Below are positions 16,993 to 26,260 of a DNA stretch of 64,000 nucleotides, piece after piece. Within the stretch, counting starts at the first letter, position 1, and every line of letters starts with the position of its first letter. Source of the DNA: G963667675 sp963667675 (GTDB taxonomy: Bacteria; Chloroflexota; Dehalococcoidia; Lucifugimonadales; UBA3495); assembly GCA_963667675.1 (NCBI GenBank), contig OY763929.1, positions 1,984,001 to 2,048,000 on the forward strand, in the 5' to 3' direction. Position numbers and translations under genes: made by a program. Under the pieces are notes generated by a model. It did not search any database. It saw nothing but the letters and a program-made list of their open reading frames with translations, and was not told the DNA's origin.

Positions 16993-18249
16993 ATGACTAA
17001 GAGTGGTCACCAGTTGGACCTGTTGGGTCAGGACATCGTGGACTTCGACGAGAGGGTGAACTTCCCCCGGCTCAAGAAGGAACGCCTGGAACGAGTGCAA
17101 GCCCAGATGGCCAAGGACGATATAGGAGGGTTGCTTCTCTTCGACCCTCTGAATATCCGGTATGCCACCGGCCGCAGGAATTCCGGCGCGGTCAAGATGA
17201 GGCTGTTCTGGATCTACGTCATAATCCCCAGGGAAGGCGCTCCGTATATCCCGGAAGAGCACTACGGTGCCGCCCCTCTGGAAGGCCAGGGAGGGTTCGC
17301 CGAGTCCGAAAACAGGGGAAGGCCCGGCAGCGTCTGGGAGTACCTCGGTGTTGGGCGAAACGTGGCCGAGGCCGCCCGGCTTTTCGGCGTAGGCATCAAG
17401 GACGCCATGAACGAACTGGGCATCGCCGGAGAACGGCTGGGCGTGGACCGGCTGGACATGCACCTCCTGGAGTCACTGCGGGCCCAGGAAATCAACGTGG
17501 TCGACGGCCGGGTGCCCATGGACAAGGCCCGGGTCATAAAGACCGTGGACGAGATCATCCTCATCCGCCAGGCCTGCGCCATCGCAGACGTTGCCATCAC
17601 CAGAACCCGCGACGCCATCGTTCCGGGTGTCACCGAAAACAAGCTCTTCTCCATCCTCACCGCCACCAACACCGAGTTCGGCGGCGAGCACATGGACGGC
17701 CGTTTGTTATCCGCAGGCGGCAATACCAACCCCTGGGGCGCGCTGGCCAGCGACCGCATAGTGCGGCACGGGGACTTGGTGGGCTACGACACCGATATGG
17801 CGGGCCCCATGGGATACTTTGCCGACGTGTCCCGCACCTACCTTTGCGGCGACGGCAGGCCCGACGATGAGCAATTGGAGGCCTACAAGCTGGCCTACAA
17901 CTTCATCTACGAGTCCATGGAGCATTTCAAGCCCGGAATGAGCTTCCCAGAGATCGCCGATAGGTGCCCGGTGCTTCCCGACGAATACAAGGACCAGCGA
18001 TACGCGGCCATAGCCCACGGCGTCGGCATGTCCGACGAGTGGCCCATGGTCTACTGGCCGGACCAGAGTTGGAGCGGCTTCGGCAACGACCCTGACGTCT
18101 TGGAAGAAAACATGGTGATCAGCATCGAGGGGCTGGCCAGCAAGGCCGGAGCGAGAGAGAGCGTCAAGCTTGAGGAGCAGGTTCTGATTACCCCCAGCGG
18201 CCCCGAGATTCTCTCCAAGGCGCCCTTCGACGACCGGTTCCTGACCTAG
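16993..18249 (+). CDS. M24-family metalloprotein resembling DMSP lyase DddP
   Basis: 418 residues; strong Shine-Dalgarno AAGGAGGTG lies 7 bp before ATG 16993. The pita-bread fold is complete. Metal ligands line up as Asp266, Asp268, Asp278, His342, Glu379 and Glu394. The neighbourhood is unlike prolidases and close to DddP as I recall it: LLLFDPLNIRYAT (47-59), TNPWG (245-249), the FDTD-like YDTDMAG, HGVGMSDEWP (342-351) and KLEEQVLIT. Asp348 sits six residues after the metal His, where DddP has its catalytic Asp (Asp377). A DMSP lyase, cleaving dimethylsulfoniopropionate to DMS and acrylate, is thus a serious candidate; an Xaa-Pro-type peptidase is the alternative. An amidase follows. Confidence 0.75.
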   Translation: MTKSGHQLDLLGQDIVDFDERVNFPRLKKERLERVQAQMAKDDIGGLLLFDPLNIRYATGRRNSGAVKMRLFWIYVIIPREGAPYIPEEHYGAAPLEGQGGFAESENRGRPGSVWEYLGVGRNVAEAARLFGVGIKDAMNELGIAGERLGVDRLDMHLLESLRAQEINVVDGRVPMDKARVIKTVDEIILIRQACAIADVAITRTRDAIVPGVTENKLFSILTATNTEFGGEHMDGRLLSAGGNTNPWGALASDRIVRHGDLVGYDTDMAGPMGYFADVSRTYLCGDGRPDDEQLEAYKLAYNFIYESMEHFKPGMSFPEIADRCPVLPDEYKDQRYAAIAHGVGMSDEWPMVYWPDQSWSGFGNDPDVLEENMVISIEGLASKAGARESVKLEEQVLITPSGPEILSKAPFDDRFLT

Positions 18250-18360
18250 CGAGGCCGACACCGCGGTTATGTGAACTATCAGGAACTTACCGTACGCCCG
18301 CGGCATGTATCCTTGGCGTTTATGGCTCCCCGGCTAGATCTTCAGTAGAGAGGTTCCTAC

Positions 18361-19761
18361 ATGGACAAGGCCGACATCCCCTTTCTGCCGGCGGTCCAGC
18401 TTTCCGGGCTTATCCACGACCGCGCCGTGTCTCCCGTCGACGCCGTTGAAGCCTACCTCGACCGCATAGACACGCTGAACCCCAGGCTGCACGCCTATCT
18501 GACCGTTTGCCGCGACCAGGCCGTGGCAGCCGCTCATGAGGCCGAGCAGGCCATCGCCCGAGGAGAGAGCCGCGGCCCACTACACGGCATCCCCTTTGCC
18601 GTCAAGGACCAATTGAATACCGCCGGCATCCGCACCACCTCAGGTAGCCCGATCTTCAACGACTTCGTCCCCGACGAGGACGCAACAGTCGTCGCCAGGC
18701 TCAAGGCAGCGGGTGGCATACTGTTGGGCAAGCTCAACCTCACCGAGTTTGGCACCACAAGCCTCTCTCACGCCTTCGAGACGGCTCGCAACCCCTGGGA
18801 CCAGGAAAAGTACACCGGAGGCTCCAGCAGCGGCTCAGGGGGCGCTACGGCGGCATTCTTGTGCGCCACCTCCCTGGGGGAAGACACCGGCGGGTCCGTC
18901 AGGGCCCCCGCCGCCTGGTGCGGGCTGGTCGGCCTCAGGCCCACCTGGGGCCGCGTCAGCCGCTATGGCCTCCGGCCCGGCATGTGGTCCATGGACACCA
19001 TCGGCCCCATCACCCGCACCGTGGAAGACTGCGCCATGACCCTCCAGGCCATCGCCGGCCGCGACCCCAAAGACCCCTACACCTGGGACGCCCCGGTGCC
19101 CGACTACCGCCAGACCCTAAACGGCAGCCTGGCCAACACCAAAATCGGCGTCGTCAAAGAGATGCTTTACAGCGACTTGGTGGACCACGACATCCGGGAC
19201 GCCGTCTCCAAGGCGGCAGGCCTGTTGGCCGACTTAGGCGCCCAGGTAGACGAAATCTCCATTCCCCTCACGGCCCACTCCAACGTCATCTCCACCGTCT
19301 TGAGAGTCGAGGCCCCCACCAACTACCGAGACTTGGTCCGCAATCGTGCGCACGAAATAGAGCATGACAACCGGATTGCCTATCAGACGTGGAGCCTCAT
19401 TCCCGCCCTCGCCTACTACAAGGGCTTGAAGCTGCGGGCTTTGCTCCGTCAACAGGTGCTGGAAGCCTTGACCAAATACGACGTGCTCCTGTCGCCCACC
19501 ATGGGCACACCTCCTCCCGATATAACGCCCGACCCGGCTATAACCTCCAAGGCCAACACACAGCGCAACAGGGCTGGCCTGACGACAACCTTCAGCCTGG
19601 CCAGCGCGCCGGCGGTCAGCATCTGCTGCGGCTTCACTGCCGACAATCTCCCCATAGGCTTCCAACTGGGCGGCAAGCCCTTTGACGAGCAGGCCATCCT
19701 CAACACCGCCTACGCCTACGAGCAAAACACCGACTGGCACACCCGCCGGCCCCCAATATAG
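18361..19761 (+). CDS. Amidase (amidase-signature family)
   Basis: 466 residues with the Ser-cisSer-Lys triad of the amidase-signature family: Lys82 in GIPFAVKDQL, the Gly/Ser loop GGSSSGSGG at 153-161 with the bridging serine, and nucleophile Ser179 in GEDTGGSVRAPA. It hydrolyses an amide; the family includes GatA, but no gatB/gatC is nearby, so a stand-alone catabolic or detoxifying amidase is more likely. AGAGAGG precedes ATG 18361. It is encoded 112 bp after the DddP-like gene on the same strand and ends before a strong bidirectional hairpin. Confidence 0.9.
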   Translation: MDKADIPFLPAVQLSGLIHDRAVSPVDAVEAYLDRIDTLNPRLHAYLTVCRDQAVAAAHEAEQAIARGESRGPLHGIPFAVKDQLNTAGIRTTSGSPIFNDFVPDEDATVVARLKAAGGILLGKLNLTEFGTTSLSHAFETARNPWDQEKYTGGSSSGSGGATAAFLCATSLGEDTGGSVRAPAAWCGLVGLRPTWGRVSRYGLRPGMWSMDTIGPITRTVEDCAMTLQAIAGRDPKDPYTWDAPVPDYRQTLNGSLANTKIGVVKEMLYSDLVDHDIRDAVSKAAGLLADLGAQVDEISIPLTAHSNVISTVLRVEAPTNYRDLVRNRAHEIEHDNRIAYQTWSLIPALAYYKGLKLRALLRQQVLEALTKYDVLLSPTMGTPPPDITPDPAITSKANTQRNRAGLTTTFSLASAPAVSICCGFTADNLPIGFQLGGKPFDEQAILNTAYAYEQNTDWHTRRPPI

Positions 19762-19810
19762 GTCCCCTGCCACCCTGTTGCACATGGGCATGGTCCAACC
19801 GGCAAAGCAA

Positions 19811-19838
19811 AGCCCCGGCAGTGTTCCTGCCGGGGCTT
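19811..19838. terminator. Bidirectional hairpin terminator
   Basis: A 10-bp perfect stem AGCCCCGGCA/TGCCGGGGCT with a 7-nt loop lies between the convergent amidase and substrate-binding-protein genes. The T-tract is short in the rightward direction; leftwards the hairpin is followed by TTTGCTTTGCC. Placement supports a shared terminator. Confidence 0.7.
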
Positions 19839-19883
19839 ATACGTGACTGGCCCGTTTATGCTTGCCGCTAGCTGCGGTCCACG

Positions 19884-21752
19884 CTACTCGCGGTGAGGAG
19901 CGTACTCCAGGGCGCTTATGGACTGGGCCATACCCAGGGACAGATGCTCCGCCCAGCTATCCAACTGGGGCCCCAGGGGGAACACCTGGTTTGCCCCGTA
20001 CACCCCTATCCCCATGCCGTTGTCCCGCATCCACTGGCCCATCTCCAACTGGATTTCCCAGCGGTCGTCGAAGTCAAACGTGTCGTAGGCCGCATTCATG
20101 CGCTCGGTAAACCACGGGTGGTCCCAGCCGACGCCCCAGAGCAATTCCGGGTCGTAAGAGATGCGGTGCAGCGACAGCGGCTCACCGCCGAAGGTGTTGA
20201 TGTGCTGGCAGGTGATACCCTCTTGCGTCCGCGCCTTATAGGCGTCGTACAAATCGCCTAGGGGAACGTTCTTATACACGGCGTTGATGCCCACGTCCCG
20301 CAGCATTCCTGCGATGGCCACGCAGGCCGCCTCGGTAATAGCCTCGGCTGTACTGGAGGCCGTCGAAATCGATATGTCGAAGCCGTCCCCGTAGCCCGCC
20401 TCTTCCAGCAGTTGCCTGGACTTCTCCGGGTCATAGGGCCACTCCCAACCCTCAGGCCACTGGCTCTTGAACGGTACCCATCCATAGCTGGACGAAGGCT
20501 CTCCCTCGCCATGCAGCAACTCGTCTACCAGCTTCTGCCTGTCTATGGCCAGCCCTATGGCCTCGCGCACTTTCCTGGCCCGCTCCCAGCCTGCAGAGCC
20601 AAGCTCCGGGTCGCTGGCAATCCAGGGCTGTTCGGGGTCGTACCCCGGCCATTGCCTGTCGGTGCCCACAAAGGTGTACCCGTTCTGCCAGATGATTAGG
20701 TTCATCTCGCCGGCGCCCTTCAGGGACATGAACTTGGTGGTATCCAGCTTCGCCGCTTCGGGTAACGAGTCCGGGGTTGCCGACCAGGTATCTATCCTGC
20801 CGGTCTGGAAGTTGGCCAGCGCGGTGGCTTCCCGAGGTATCGCCAGCAGGACCAGCTCAGCGAACTCGGGCGTCTTGCGCCAGTGGTCCCGCACCGCCGT
20901 AAACCTTAGAGACTCGGACTGGTTCAACTCCGCCAACTCCCACGGCCCCGTTCCGACCAGTTGCGGGAGTGCTTCATCCTGGCTTAGTCCATCTGCCAGC
21001 AGCGATTCCCACTGCGTCTTGCTGAAAATCCACGCCGAATTTTGCGCCGGGAAGTCTATCCAAGTCAGCACGTCCGGCGCCGGTATCACGGTGTCCAGTT
21101 CCAGGGTGTAGTCGTCCAGGGCTTTCCAATAGCCCTCCGGATGGTCGAAGATGTCTTGGATTTGGGCACAGCCGCAAGTCCCGTCATCACCCCCAAGCTC
21201 CCTGACGGAGTTGATGACGTCGTCCGGAGTCAACGGCCCCCAGTCTCCGTGGAACGTGATCCCCTCATGGAGCTCGAAGGTCCACGTCCTGTTGTCCGGG
21301 GCGACAGACCACTCCTTGACCATCAGGCCCCGGTATATCGAGTCTTTGTCCAGTCTGAACAGGCCCTCATGGCCGGCCATTGCAATGTTTCCGCCGCTGG
21401 TCCCCGGACGGTAACGGGTATGCGGCCCATAGGCCTGTAGCGCTTGAAACGAGGTCCTGAGCGTCCCATAGGGTTCGGCCTCCATGGCCGGGGCCTCGGT
21501 AGCCGCCGCGGTTGTAGCCTCCGGCGTAGGCGCGGGCGTAGCGGTGGCGGTATCCTCTATCTCAGGTTCGGGCGTAGCGGTGGCGGTATCCTCTATCTCA
21601 GGTTCGGGCGTAGCGGTGGCGGCAACCTCCGGTTCAGGTTCGGGCGTCGGGGTTGCCGTTGCAGAGGTCCCGCAGGCAACCGCAATTACCAGCAACAACG
21701 CTGCCAGCAGGGGCGTTAGGAACCCGGGATTCAACAAAAACCGTCCAGACAT
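19884..21752 (-). CDS. ABC transporter substrate-binding lipoprotein, peptide/nickel (family 5) type
   Basis: 622 residues. A lipoprotein signal peptide (LLAALLLVIAVAC, Cys27) is followed by a low-complexity stalk in which a 12-residue unit EPEIEDTATATP is directly repeated, then a family-5 solute-binding domain: LRTSFQALQAYGPHTRY, the WTFELHEGITFHGDWGPLTPDDV segment, and a C-terminal lobe with RKVREAIGLAIDRQKLVDELL. Binds oligopeptides or similar solutes outside the membrane for an ABC importer; no permease or ATPase gene is adjacent. GGGAGGT precedes ATG 21752. The repeat in the stalk DNA (36-bp unit, about 21535-21640) could vary in copy number. Confidence 0.9.
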   Translation of the reverse strand: MSGRFLLNPGFLTPLLAALLLVIAVACGTSATATPTPEPEPEVAATATPEPEIEDTATATPEPEIEDTATATPAPTPEATTAAATEAPAMEAEPYGTLRTSFQALQAYGPHTRYRPGTSGGNIAMAGHEGLFRLDKDSIYRGLMVKEWSVAPDNRTWTFELHEGITFHGDWGPLTPDDVINSVRELGGDDGTCGCAQIQDIFDHPEGYWKALDDYTLELDTVIPAPDVLTWIDFPAQNSAWIFSKTQWESLLADGLSQDEALPQLVGTGPWELAELNQSESLRFTAVRDHWRKTPEFAELVLLAIPREATALANFQTGRIDTWSATPDSLPEAAKLDTTKFMSLKGAGEMNLIIWQNGYTFVGTDRQWPGYDPEQPWIASDPELGSAGWERARKVREAIGLAIDRQKLVDELLHGEGEPSSSYGWVPFKSQWPEGWEWPYDPEKSRQLLEEAGYGDGFDISISTASSTAEAITEAACVAIAGMLRDVGINAVYKNVPLGDLYDAYKARTQEGITCQHINTFGGEPLSLHRISYDPELLWGVGWDHPWFTERMNAAYDTFDFDDRWEIQLEMGQWMRDNGMGIGVYGANQVFPLGPQLDSWAEHLSLGMAQSISALEYAPHRE

Positions 21753-22152
21753 GCTAAGACCTCCCTGCCGTTGACTAATCCGCCAAGCCCGGGAAGCTCC
21801 TCCCGAATGTCCTTAGTTGCGCATTTCCCTTCATCGGTTATTGCAGGCGATAGCTTGAGCGGCCGCGCGAAAGCTATCACACAGTCAATTGCATGTCAAT
21901 TACACCCGTAAGAAGTTCTTTGCGGTGTGCAAAATCCGGCGCAAAAGCCTAAAACGTTACGAAATATGTCGGTCACTTTACGAATCCATCCATAGTGCCC
22001 GCGCTGCGCCCGTCCAAAAATCTCGCCCTTTGGGCCGTTCGACTCCCCGCTAGCTTCCCTTACTTTCCTCCCCCCACCGCATCCTCTCCCGTTTCTTGAC
22101 ACCCGCATGGCCCTGGCATAACATCGCCCCACACCCGAACCGAGGAGGATGC
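21753..22152. other. Divergent intergenic region without a recognisable gene
   Basis: Separates the leftward binding-protein gene from the rightward dehydrogenase. It contains locally AT-rich stretches around 21810-21980 suitable for promoters, and the ribosome-binding site GGAGGA at about 22144. I see no reading frame, RNA gene or repeat with support here. Confidence 0.5.
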
Positions 22153-23253
22153 ATGAAAGGCCGCGTCGTCGTCCTGAAAGAGTACACCAAGCCCTTCGTC
22201 ATCGAGGAGTACGAGGCCCCGGACCCCGAGCCCGGCGCCGTCCTGCTCCGCATTACCCAGGCCGGCGTCTGCGGATCCGACCTGCACCGTTGGCGGGGCG
22301 ACATCAGCACCCCCCTGCCTCCCTCCGGCTTCTGTGCGGGCCACGAAGGCGCCGGCGTTATCGCCAAGCTGGGGCCCGGCGTCACCCACGACTGGCTCGG
22401 CCAGCCCATCAAGGAAGGCGACCGGCTTATGTACACCTCCATCAAGCCGTGCCTCCGGTGCTACCAGTGCATCAACGGCAACGAGAACTGGTGCTCCACC
22501 CCTCAGAAACCCCGCATCGCCGGAGAGTGGCCCTATTTCCACGGCACCTACGCCGACTACTACTACATCAGCCCCAACCAGGCCGTCTTCGCCGTGCCCA
22601 CCGAGCTGCCCGACCACGTCCTCAGCTTCGTCAACTGCGCCATGGGCACCGTCACCGAGGGCCTCGACCGCGCCGGCTGCAAAGAAGGCGACTACGTGGT
22701 CATCCAGGGCGCCGGCGGGCTGGGCCTCAACGCCACCGCCATGGCCAAGGACATGGGGGCCCACAAGATTATCGTGCTGGACCGCCTCGAGAAGCGGCTG
22801 GAGCTGGCACGCGAGTTCGGGGCAGACTACACCGTGAACATCGAGGAGTACGATACCCAGGAGTCCCGCGTGCAACGCATCCGGGAGATCACCGAGGGCC
22901 GCATGGCCGACATCGTCATGGAACTTGTGGGCCATCCCGGGCTGCTCATCGAAGGACTGGACTACCTCGGCAACGGCGGCGCCTTCGTCGAGATCGGCGA
23001 CATCATGCGGGGACGCAAAATCCCCTTCGACGCTACCCGCATGAACCGCGCCAAGAAGATTATCGGCTCTGCCATGTTCCGGCCCAGCCTGCTTCCCGTC
23101 ATGATGGAGATGCTGGTCAAGAATCGCGGCCGGTGGCCCTACGAGAAGATAATCAGCAACGTCTTTCCGCTGGACGACGTCAACACCGCCTTCGAACAGG
23201 CCGAATGGGTCAACCGCCAGACCCAGGTGACCCGCGCAGTGCTCGTCCCGTAG
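22153..23253 (+). CDS. Zinc-dependent alcohol dehydrogenase-like protein (MDR), copy 1
   Basis: 366 residues from ATG 22153, four bases after GGAGGA. A medium-chain dehydrogenase/reductase: catalytic-zinc segment AGVCGSDLHRWRG with GHEGAGV, a structural-zinc cluster CLRCYQCINGNENWC (Cys spacing 2,2,7), and the NAD(P)-binding motif QGAGGLGLNA. It oxidises an alcohol or polyol with NAD(P); the substrate is not predictable. The next gene, 70 bp downstream, is a close paralogue, so the pair arose by tandem duplication. Confidence 0.87.
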   Translation: MKGRVVVLKEYTKPFVIEEYEAPDPEPGAVLLRITQAGVCGSDLHRWRGDISTPLPPSGFCAGHEGAGVIAKLGPGVTHDWLGQPIKEGDRLMYTSIKPCLRCYQCINGNENWCSTPQKPRIAGEWPYFHGTYADYYYISPNQAVFAVPTELPDHVLSFVNCAMGTVTEGLDRAGCKEGDYVVIQGAGGLGLNATAMAKDMGAHKIIVLDRLEKRLELAREFGADYTVNIEEYDTQESRVQRIREITEGRMADIVMELVGHPGLLIEGLDYLGNGGAFVEIGDIMRGRKIPFDATRMNRAKKIIGSAMFRPSLLPVMMEMLVKNRGRWPYEKIISNVFPLDDVNTAFEQAEWVNRQTQVTRAVLVP

Positions 23254-23323
23254 TTGCGTTCGCCGCCGCCGCCGTACTGGTACCCATGCACAGTCGCACG
23301 TACATTGACCAAGAGGAGAGGTT

Positions 23324-24433
23324 ATGAAAGGCCGCGTCGTCATCCTGAAGCAGTACACCGAGCCCTACGACATCCAGGAGTACGATGTCCCCGACCCCGA
23401 CCCCGGCGCAATCGTGCTGAAGATGTCCCAGGCCGGCATCTGCGGCTCCGACCTTCACCGCTGGCGAGGGGACCAGGACCCGGACCTGCGGCCCGTGCCG
23501 CCCGAAGGCCTGGCCACCGGCCACGAGGGCACCGGCGCTATCTACAAGCTGGGTCAGGGCGTCACCACCGACGGCCTTGGCCGCCCCCTCAAGGAGGGCG
23601 ACCGGGTCATACACACCGCCTTTCCATCGTGCTATCGCTGTTACCAGTGCCTCAGCGGCAAGCCCAACTGGTGCCCCAGTCGCGGCGCCCAGGGCAAGGC
23701 CGGCGATTGGCCCTATTTCACCGGCACCTTCGCCGACTACTTCTACGTCCGCCCCAACCAGCCCGTGTTTCTCGTTCCAGACGAACTGCCCGACAACGTC
23801 CTGGGCTTCATCAACTGCGCCATGGGCACCGTCACCGAGGGGCTGATGCAGGCTGGCTGCAAAGAGGGAGACTACGTGGTGATTCAAGGCGCCGGCGGGC
23901 TGGGCCTCAACGCCGTGGCCATGGCCAAGAACATGGGCGCCCACCGGGTGATTGCCCTGGACCGGCTGGAGAACCGCCTGGAATTGGCCGAGCAGTTCGG
24001 CGCCGACCACACCATCAACATCGAGGAGTTCAACACCCCCGAGACCCGCAAGAGCCGGGTCATGGAGTTGACCAACGGCCGCGGCGCCAACATCGGCATG
24101 GACCTGGTGGGACACCCCGACGTGCTGGTGGAGGGAATTGACTTTCTGACCCGCGGCGGCACCTATCTGGAAATCGGCAAAGTTTCTTCCGGCCCCAGTG
24201 TGGACTTCGACCCCTCCACCCTGCTGGCCGGCAAGAAGATTATGGCGTCATCCATGTACCCCCCCATCCGCATCCCCATGATGATGGAAATGATTCAGCA
24301 GAACATGGATCGACTGCCCTTCGACAAGATAATTTCCAACACTTTCCCCCTGGCCGACGTGAACCAGGCATTTGCGCAGGCCGAGTGGGCCGACCGCCAG
24401 ACCTCGATCACCCGGGCCGTCCTGGTCCCCTGA
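23324..24433 (+). CDS. Zinc-dependent alcohol dehydrogenase-like protein (MDR), copy 2
   Basis: 369 residues, closely similar to its upstream neighbour along the full length. It conserves CGSDLHRWRG, GHEGTG, the structural zinc cluster CYRCYQCLSGKPNWC, and QGAGGLGLNAVA. ATG 23324 is preceded by AGAGGAGAGG. Divergence in the substrate loop (PDLRPVPPEGLA versus STPLPPSGFC) suggests different specificity of the duplicates. Together with the acyl-CoA dehydrogenases nearby it belongs to a catabolic neighbourhood. Confidence 0.87.
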   Translation: MKGRVVILKQYTEPYDIQEYDVPDPDPGAIVLKMSQAGICGSDLHRWRGDQDPDLRPVPPEGLATGHEGTGAIYKLGQGVTTDGLGRPLKEGDRVIHTAFPSCYRCYQCLSGKPNWCPSRGAQGKAGDWPYFTGTFADYFYVRPNQPVFLVPDELPDNVLGFINCAMGTVTEGLMQAGCKEGDYVVIQGAGGLGLNAVAMAKNMGAHRVIALDRLENRLELAEQFGADHTINIEEFNTPETRKSRVMELTNGRGANIGMDLVGHPDVLVEGIDFLTRGGTYLEIGKVSSGPSVDFDPSTLLAGKKIMASSMYPPIRIPMMMEMIQQNMDRLPFDKIISNTFPLADVNQAFAQAEWADRQTSITRAVLVP

Positions 24434-24484
24434 ACTCCTGGACCCCACGGCTGCCGACCGACGCGTCGCTCTGAAGCTACCGCT

Positions 24485-25057
24485 GTGACTTCACTGGAGC
24501 AATTCGTCCAAGACTTCGCCAACGCGGTCATTGCCGCCGACCATACGCGGCCGCAAGCCGCTGATGCTGCCAGCGCCAGGCCGGGGATCGGCACCCTCCC
24601 GGAATCAGAGGCCCTGCGTCTCATCGCCCGGGAACTGGAGCTGGCAACCCCTGCGACATACGGCGGCTCTCTTGCCCCGGACGTCCCCTATCCCGACGCT
24701 CCCAACCGGACGTGCAGCCTTTGCATCGGCAACGCGCCCAACTGGACCCTGGCTGCGGAGGTGAGGATGCTGCGCTACGTCAGCGAGGACGGCAGCTTGG
24801 CTGGCAACATCCTGGCCCACCATCGCGCCGCCGTGGCAAGCTGCGTAAGGCTGGCCGCGTCTCCGTTGGGCGAGAGCAAAGCGATAATAATCTACGGATT
24901 CGACGACCGGCAGTGGCCCCTGGACCCCGCCATAGACGGCTTCGAGAGACTGGCCCGTGCAAAAGTGGCGTTGGGCCCCCGTTGCGAGGCGAAGTTCGAT
25001 AATCTATGGCACCCGGTCTACGCCCGCGGCCGGGCATTCGGCTGGAACATCGGTTGA
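24485..25057 (+). CDS. Hypothetical protein
   Basis: 190 residues from GTG 24485, 51 bp after the second dehydrogenase and probably co-transcribed. No signal peptide or membrane helix. The central CSLCIGNAPNW and the IIIYGFDDRQWPLDP block are the most distinctive parts, suggesting a compact cytoplasmic alpha/beta domain. The C-terminal half (AAVASCVRLAASPLGESKAI) looks like a family recurring in Chloroflexota, but I cannot assign a function. Confidence 0.6.
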   Translation: MTSLEQFVQDFANAVIAADHTRPQAADAASARPGIGTLPESEALRLIARELELATPATYGGSLAPDVPYPDAPNRTCSLCIGNAPNWTLAAEVRMLRYVSEDGSLAGNILAHHRAAVASCVRLAASPLGESKAIIIYGFDDRQWPLDPAIDGFERLARAKVALGPRCEAKFDNLWHPVYARGRAFGWNIG

Positions 25058-25093
25058 GGGGCTTTAATCCGGCCCGGTAGCTGCGGCCCCCGC

Positions 25094-26215
25094 CTAAAGC
25101 CCCAGGGCGTCGGCCAGCCGGAGGCGGTGGAACCTGGGGTTGCCCAGGTAGTGGTAAAGCGTGCGGGAAGCAGTGGTGTGCAGCGTCAGGCCGTACTCCG
25201 TCATGCCGCCCAGCCCGGCGTGTACTTCATGGGCGTAGTTGCACGCTTGGTGGTACGCTTCCGAACCGACAGCCTTCGCCAGGTGTACGCTCTCCTGCGC
25301 CGGCCTGTCCGTGTCCAGCTTCCACAGGGCCTCGTAGGTCGTCCATCGCGCCGAGTCCAGGTGGTTGACCAGGTTGATGATGTGGTCCTGCACCCGCTGG
25401 AAGCGGCCTACCGGCGTGCCGAACTGTACCCTCGTGCGGCTGTAGTCCACCGACATCTCGTACACCGCTTGGCACCCTCCCACCTGGAAGGCCCCCAGTA
25501 CGGGAATGGTGCGGTCGATGGCCCACTGCAGGGCATCCCAACCGCTGTCGAAAGACAGCCCCAGCAGGTCCGACTCACCTACGGCAACGTCGTTAAACTT
25601 CACTTCAGCCATGTTCCAGGAAAACCCCGGCAGCGGCCGGACTTCCACTCCCGGCGCCGAAGCAGGCACCGTGACCAGCCCCACTTGATCGCCTCCTTCA
25701 GACCGGACGGCGCACAGCAGGTGGCTGGCTGAGTTGGCGTCGAACACGTAGACCTTGGAGCCGTTAAGCCGGAAGCCGGCCCCATTCCGATGGGCGGCCA
25801 GCCGCACGTCTTCCTGCTCCCAGCCGTAGTCCGCCTCGGTCACCGCCGGCACTAAAGTGCGTTCACCCCTTGCCAGCAGCGGCAGCCATTCCCTTTTCTG
25901 CTCCTCGGTGCCCCCTGCCAGCACGGTGAAGACCCCCAGGATCCCCGAGGTAATGTGCGGCCCCGGCACCGGCCCTCGCCCCAACTCCTCGAACAGCACG
26001 CCGGCGTCGGTCAACGTGCCTCCCTCTCCGCCGTACTCCAGGGGCACCGCTATGCCCAGCCAGCCGGTCTCCGCCAGCTTGCTCCACGGTTCCGACGGAG
26101 TGGGACTGCCTGAGGCGGCAATCTCCAGCAACGTCTCCTTAGGGTATTCCTGCTGCACAAAGCGGTGCACCACCGATTTGAGCATCTCCTGGTCAGGGGT
26201 CAAGGCTAGGTCCAT
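25094..26215 (-). CDS. Acyl-CoA dehydrogenase family protein, copy A
   Basis: 373 residues with the acyl-CoA dehydrogenase fold: N-terminal helical domain (MDLALTPDQEMLKSVVHRFVQ), middle beta domain (LVPAVTEADYGWEQEDVRL, SKVYVFDANSA) and C-terminal FAD-binding helices (SRTRVQFGTPVGRFQRVQDHI, then HAGLGGMTEYGLTLH). FAD-dependent dehydrogenation of an acyl-CoA is expected; a canonical catalytic glutamate cannot be confidently placed. Encoded directly downstream of a second family member (45 bp), so the two products may form a heteromeric enzyme, as known for some steroid-side-chain dehydrogenases. Confidence 0.88.
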   Translation of the reverse strand: MDLALTPDQEMLKSVVHRFVQQEYPKETLLEIAASGSPTPSEPWSKLAETGWLGIAVPLEYGGEGGTLTDAGVLFEELGRGPVPGPHITSGILGVFTVLAGGTEEQKREWLPLLARGERTLVPAVTEADYGWEQEDVRLAAHRNGAGFRLNGSKVYVFDANSASHLLCAVRSEGGDQVGLVTVPASAPGVEVRPLPGFSWNMAEVKFNDVAVGESDLLGLSFDSGWDALQWAIDRTIPVLGAFQVGGCQAVYEMSVDYSRTRVQFGTPVGRFQRVQDHIINLVNHLDSARWTTYEALWKLDTDRPAQESVHLAKAVGSEAYHQACNYAHEVHAGLGGMTEYGLTLHTTASRTLYHYLGNPRFHRLRLADALGL

Positions 26216-26260
26216 TTTTGCTCCCGTATTGTTCCCGAAATATCGGCAATCCAGCCCCGG

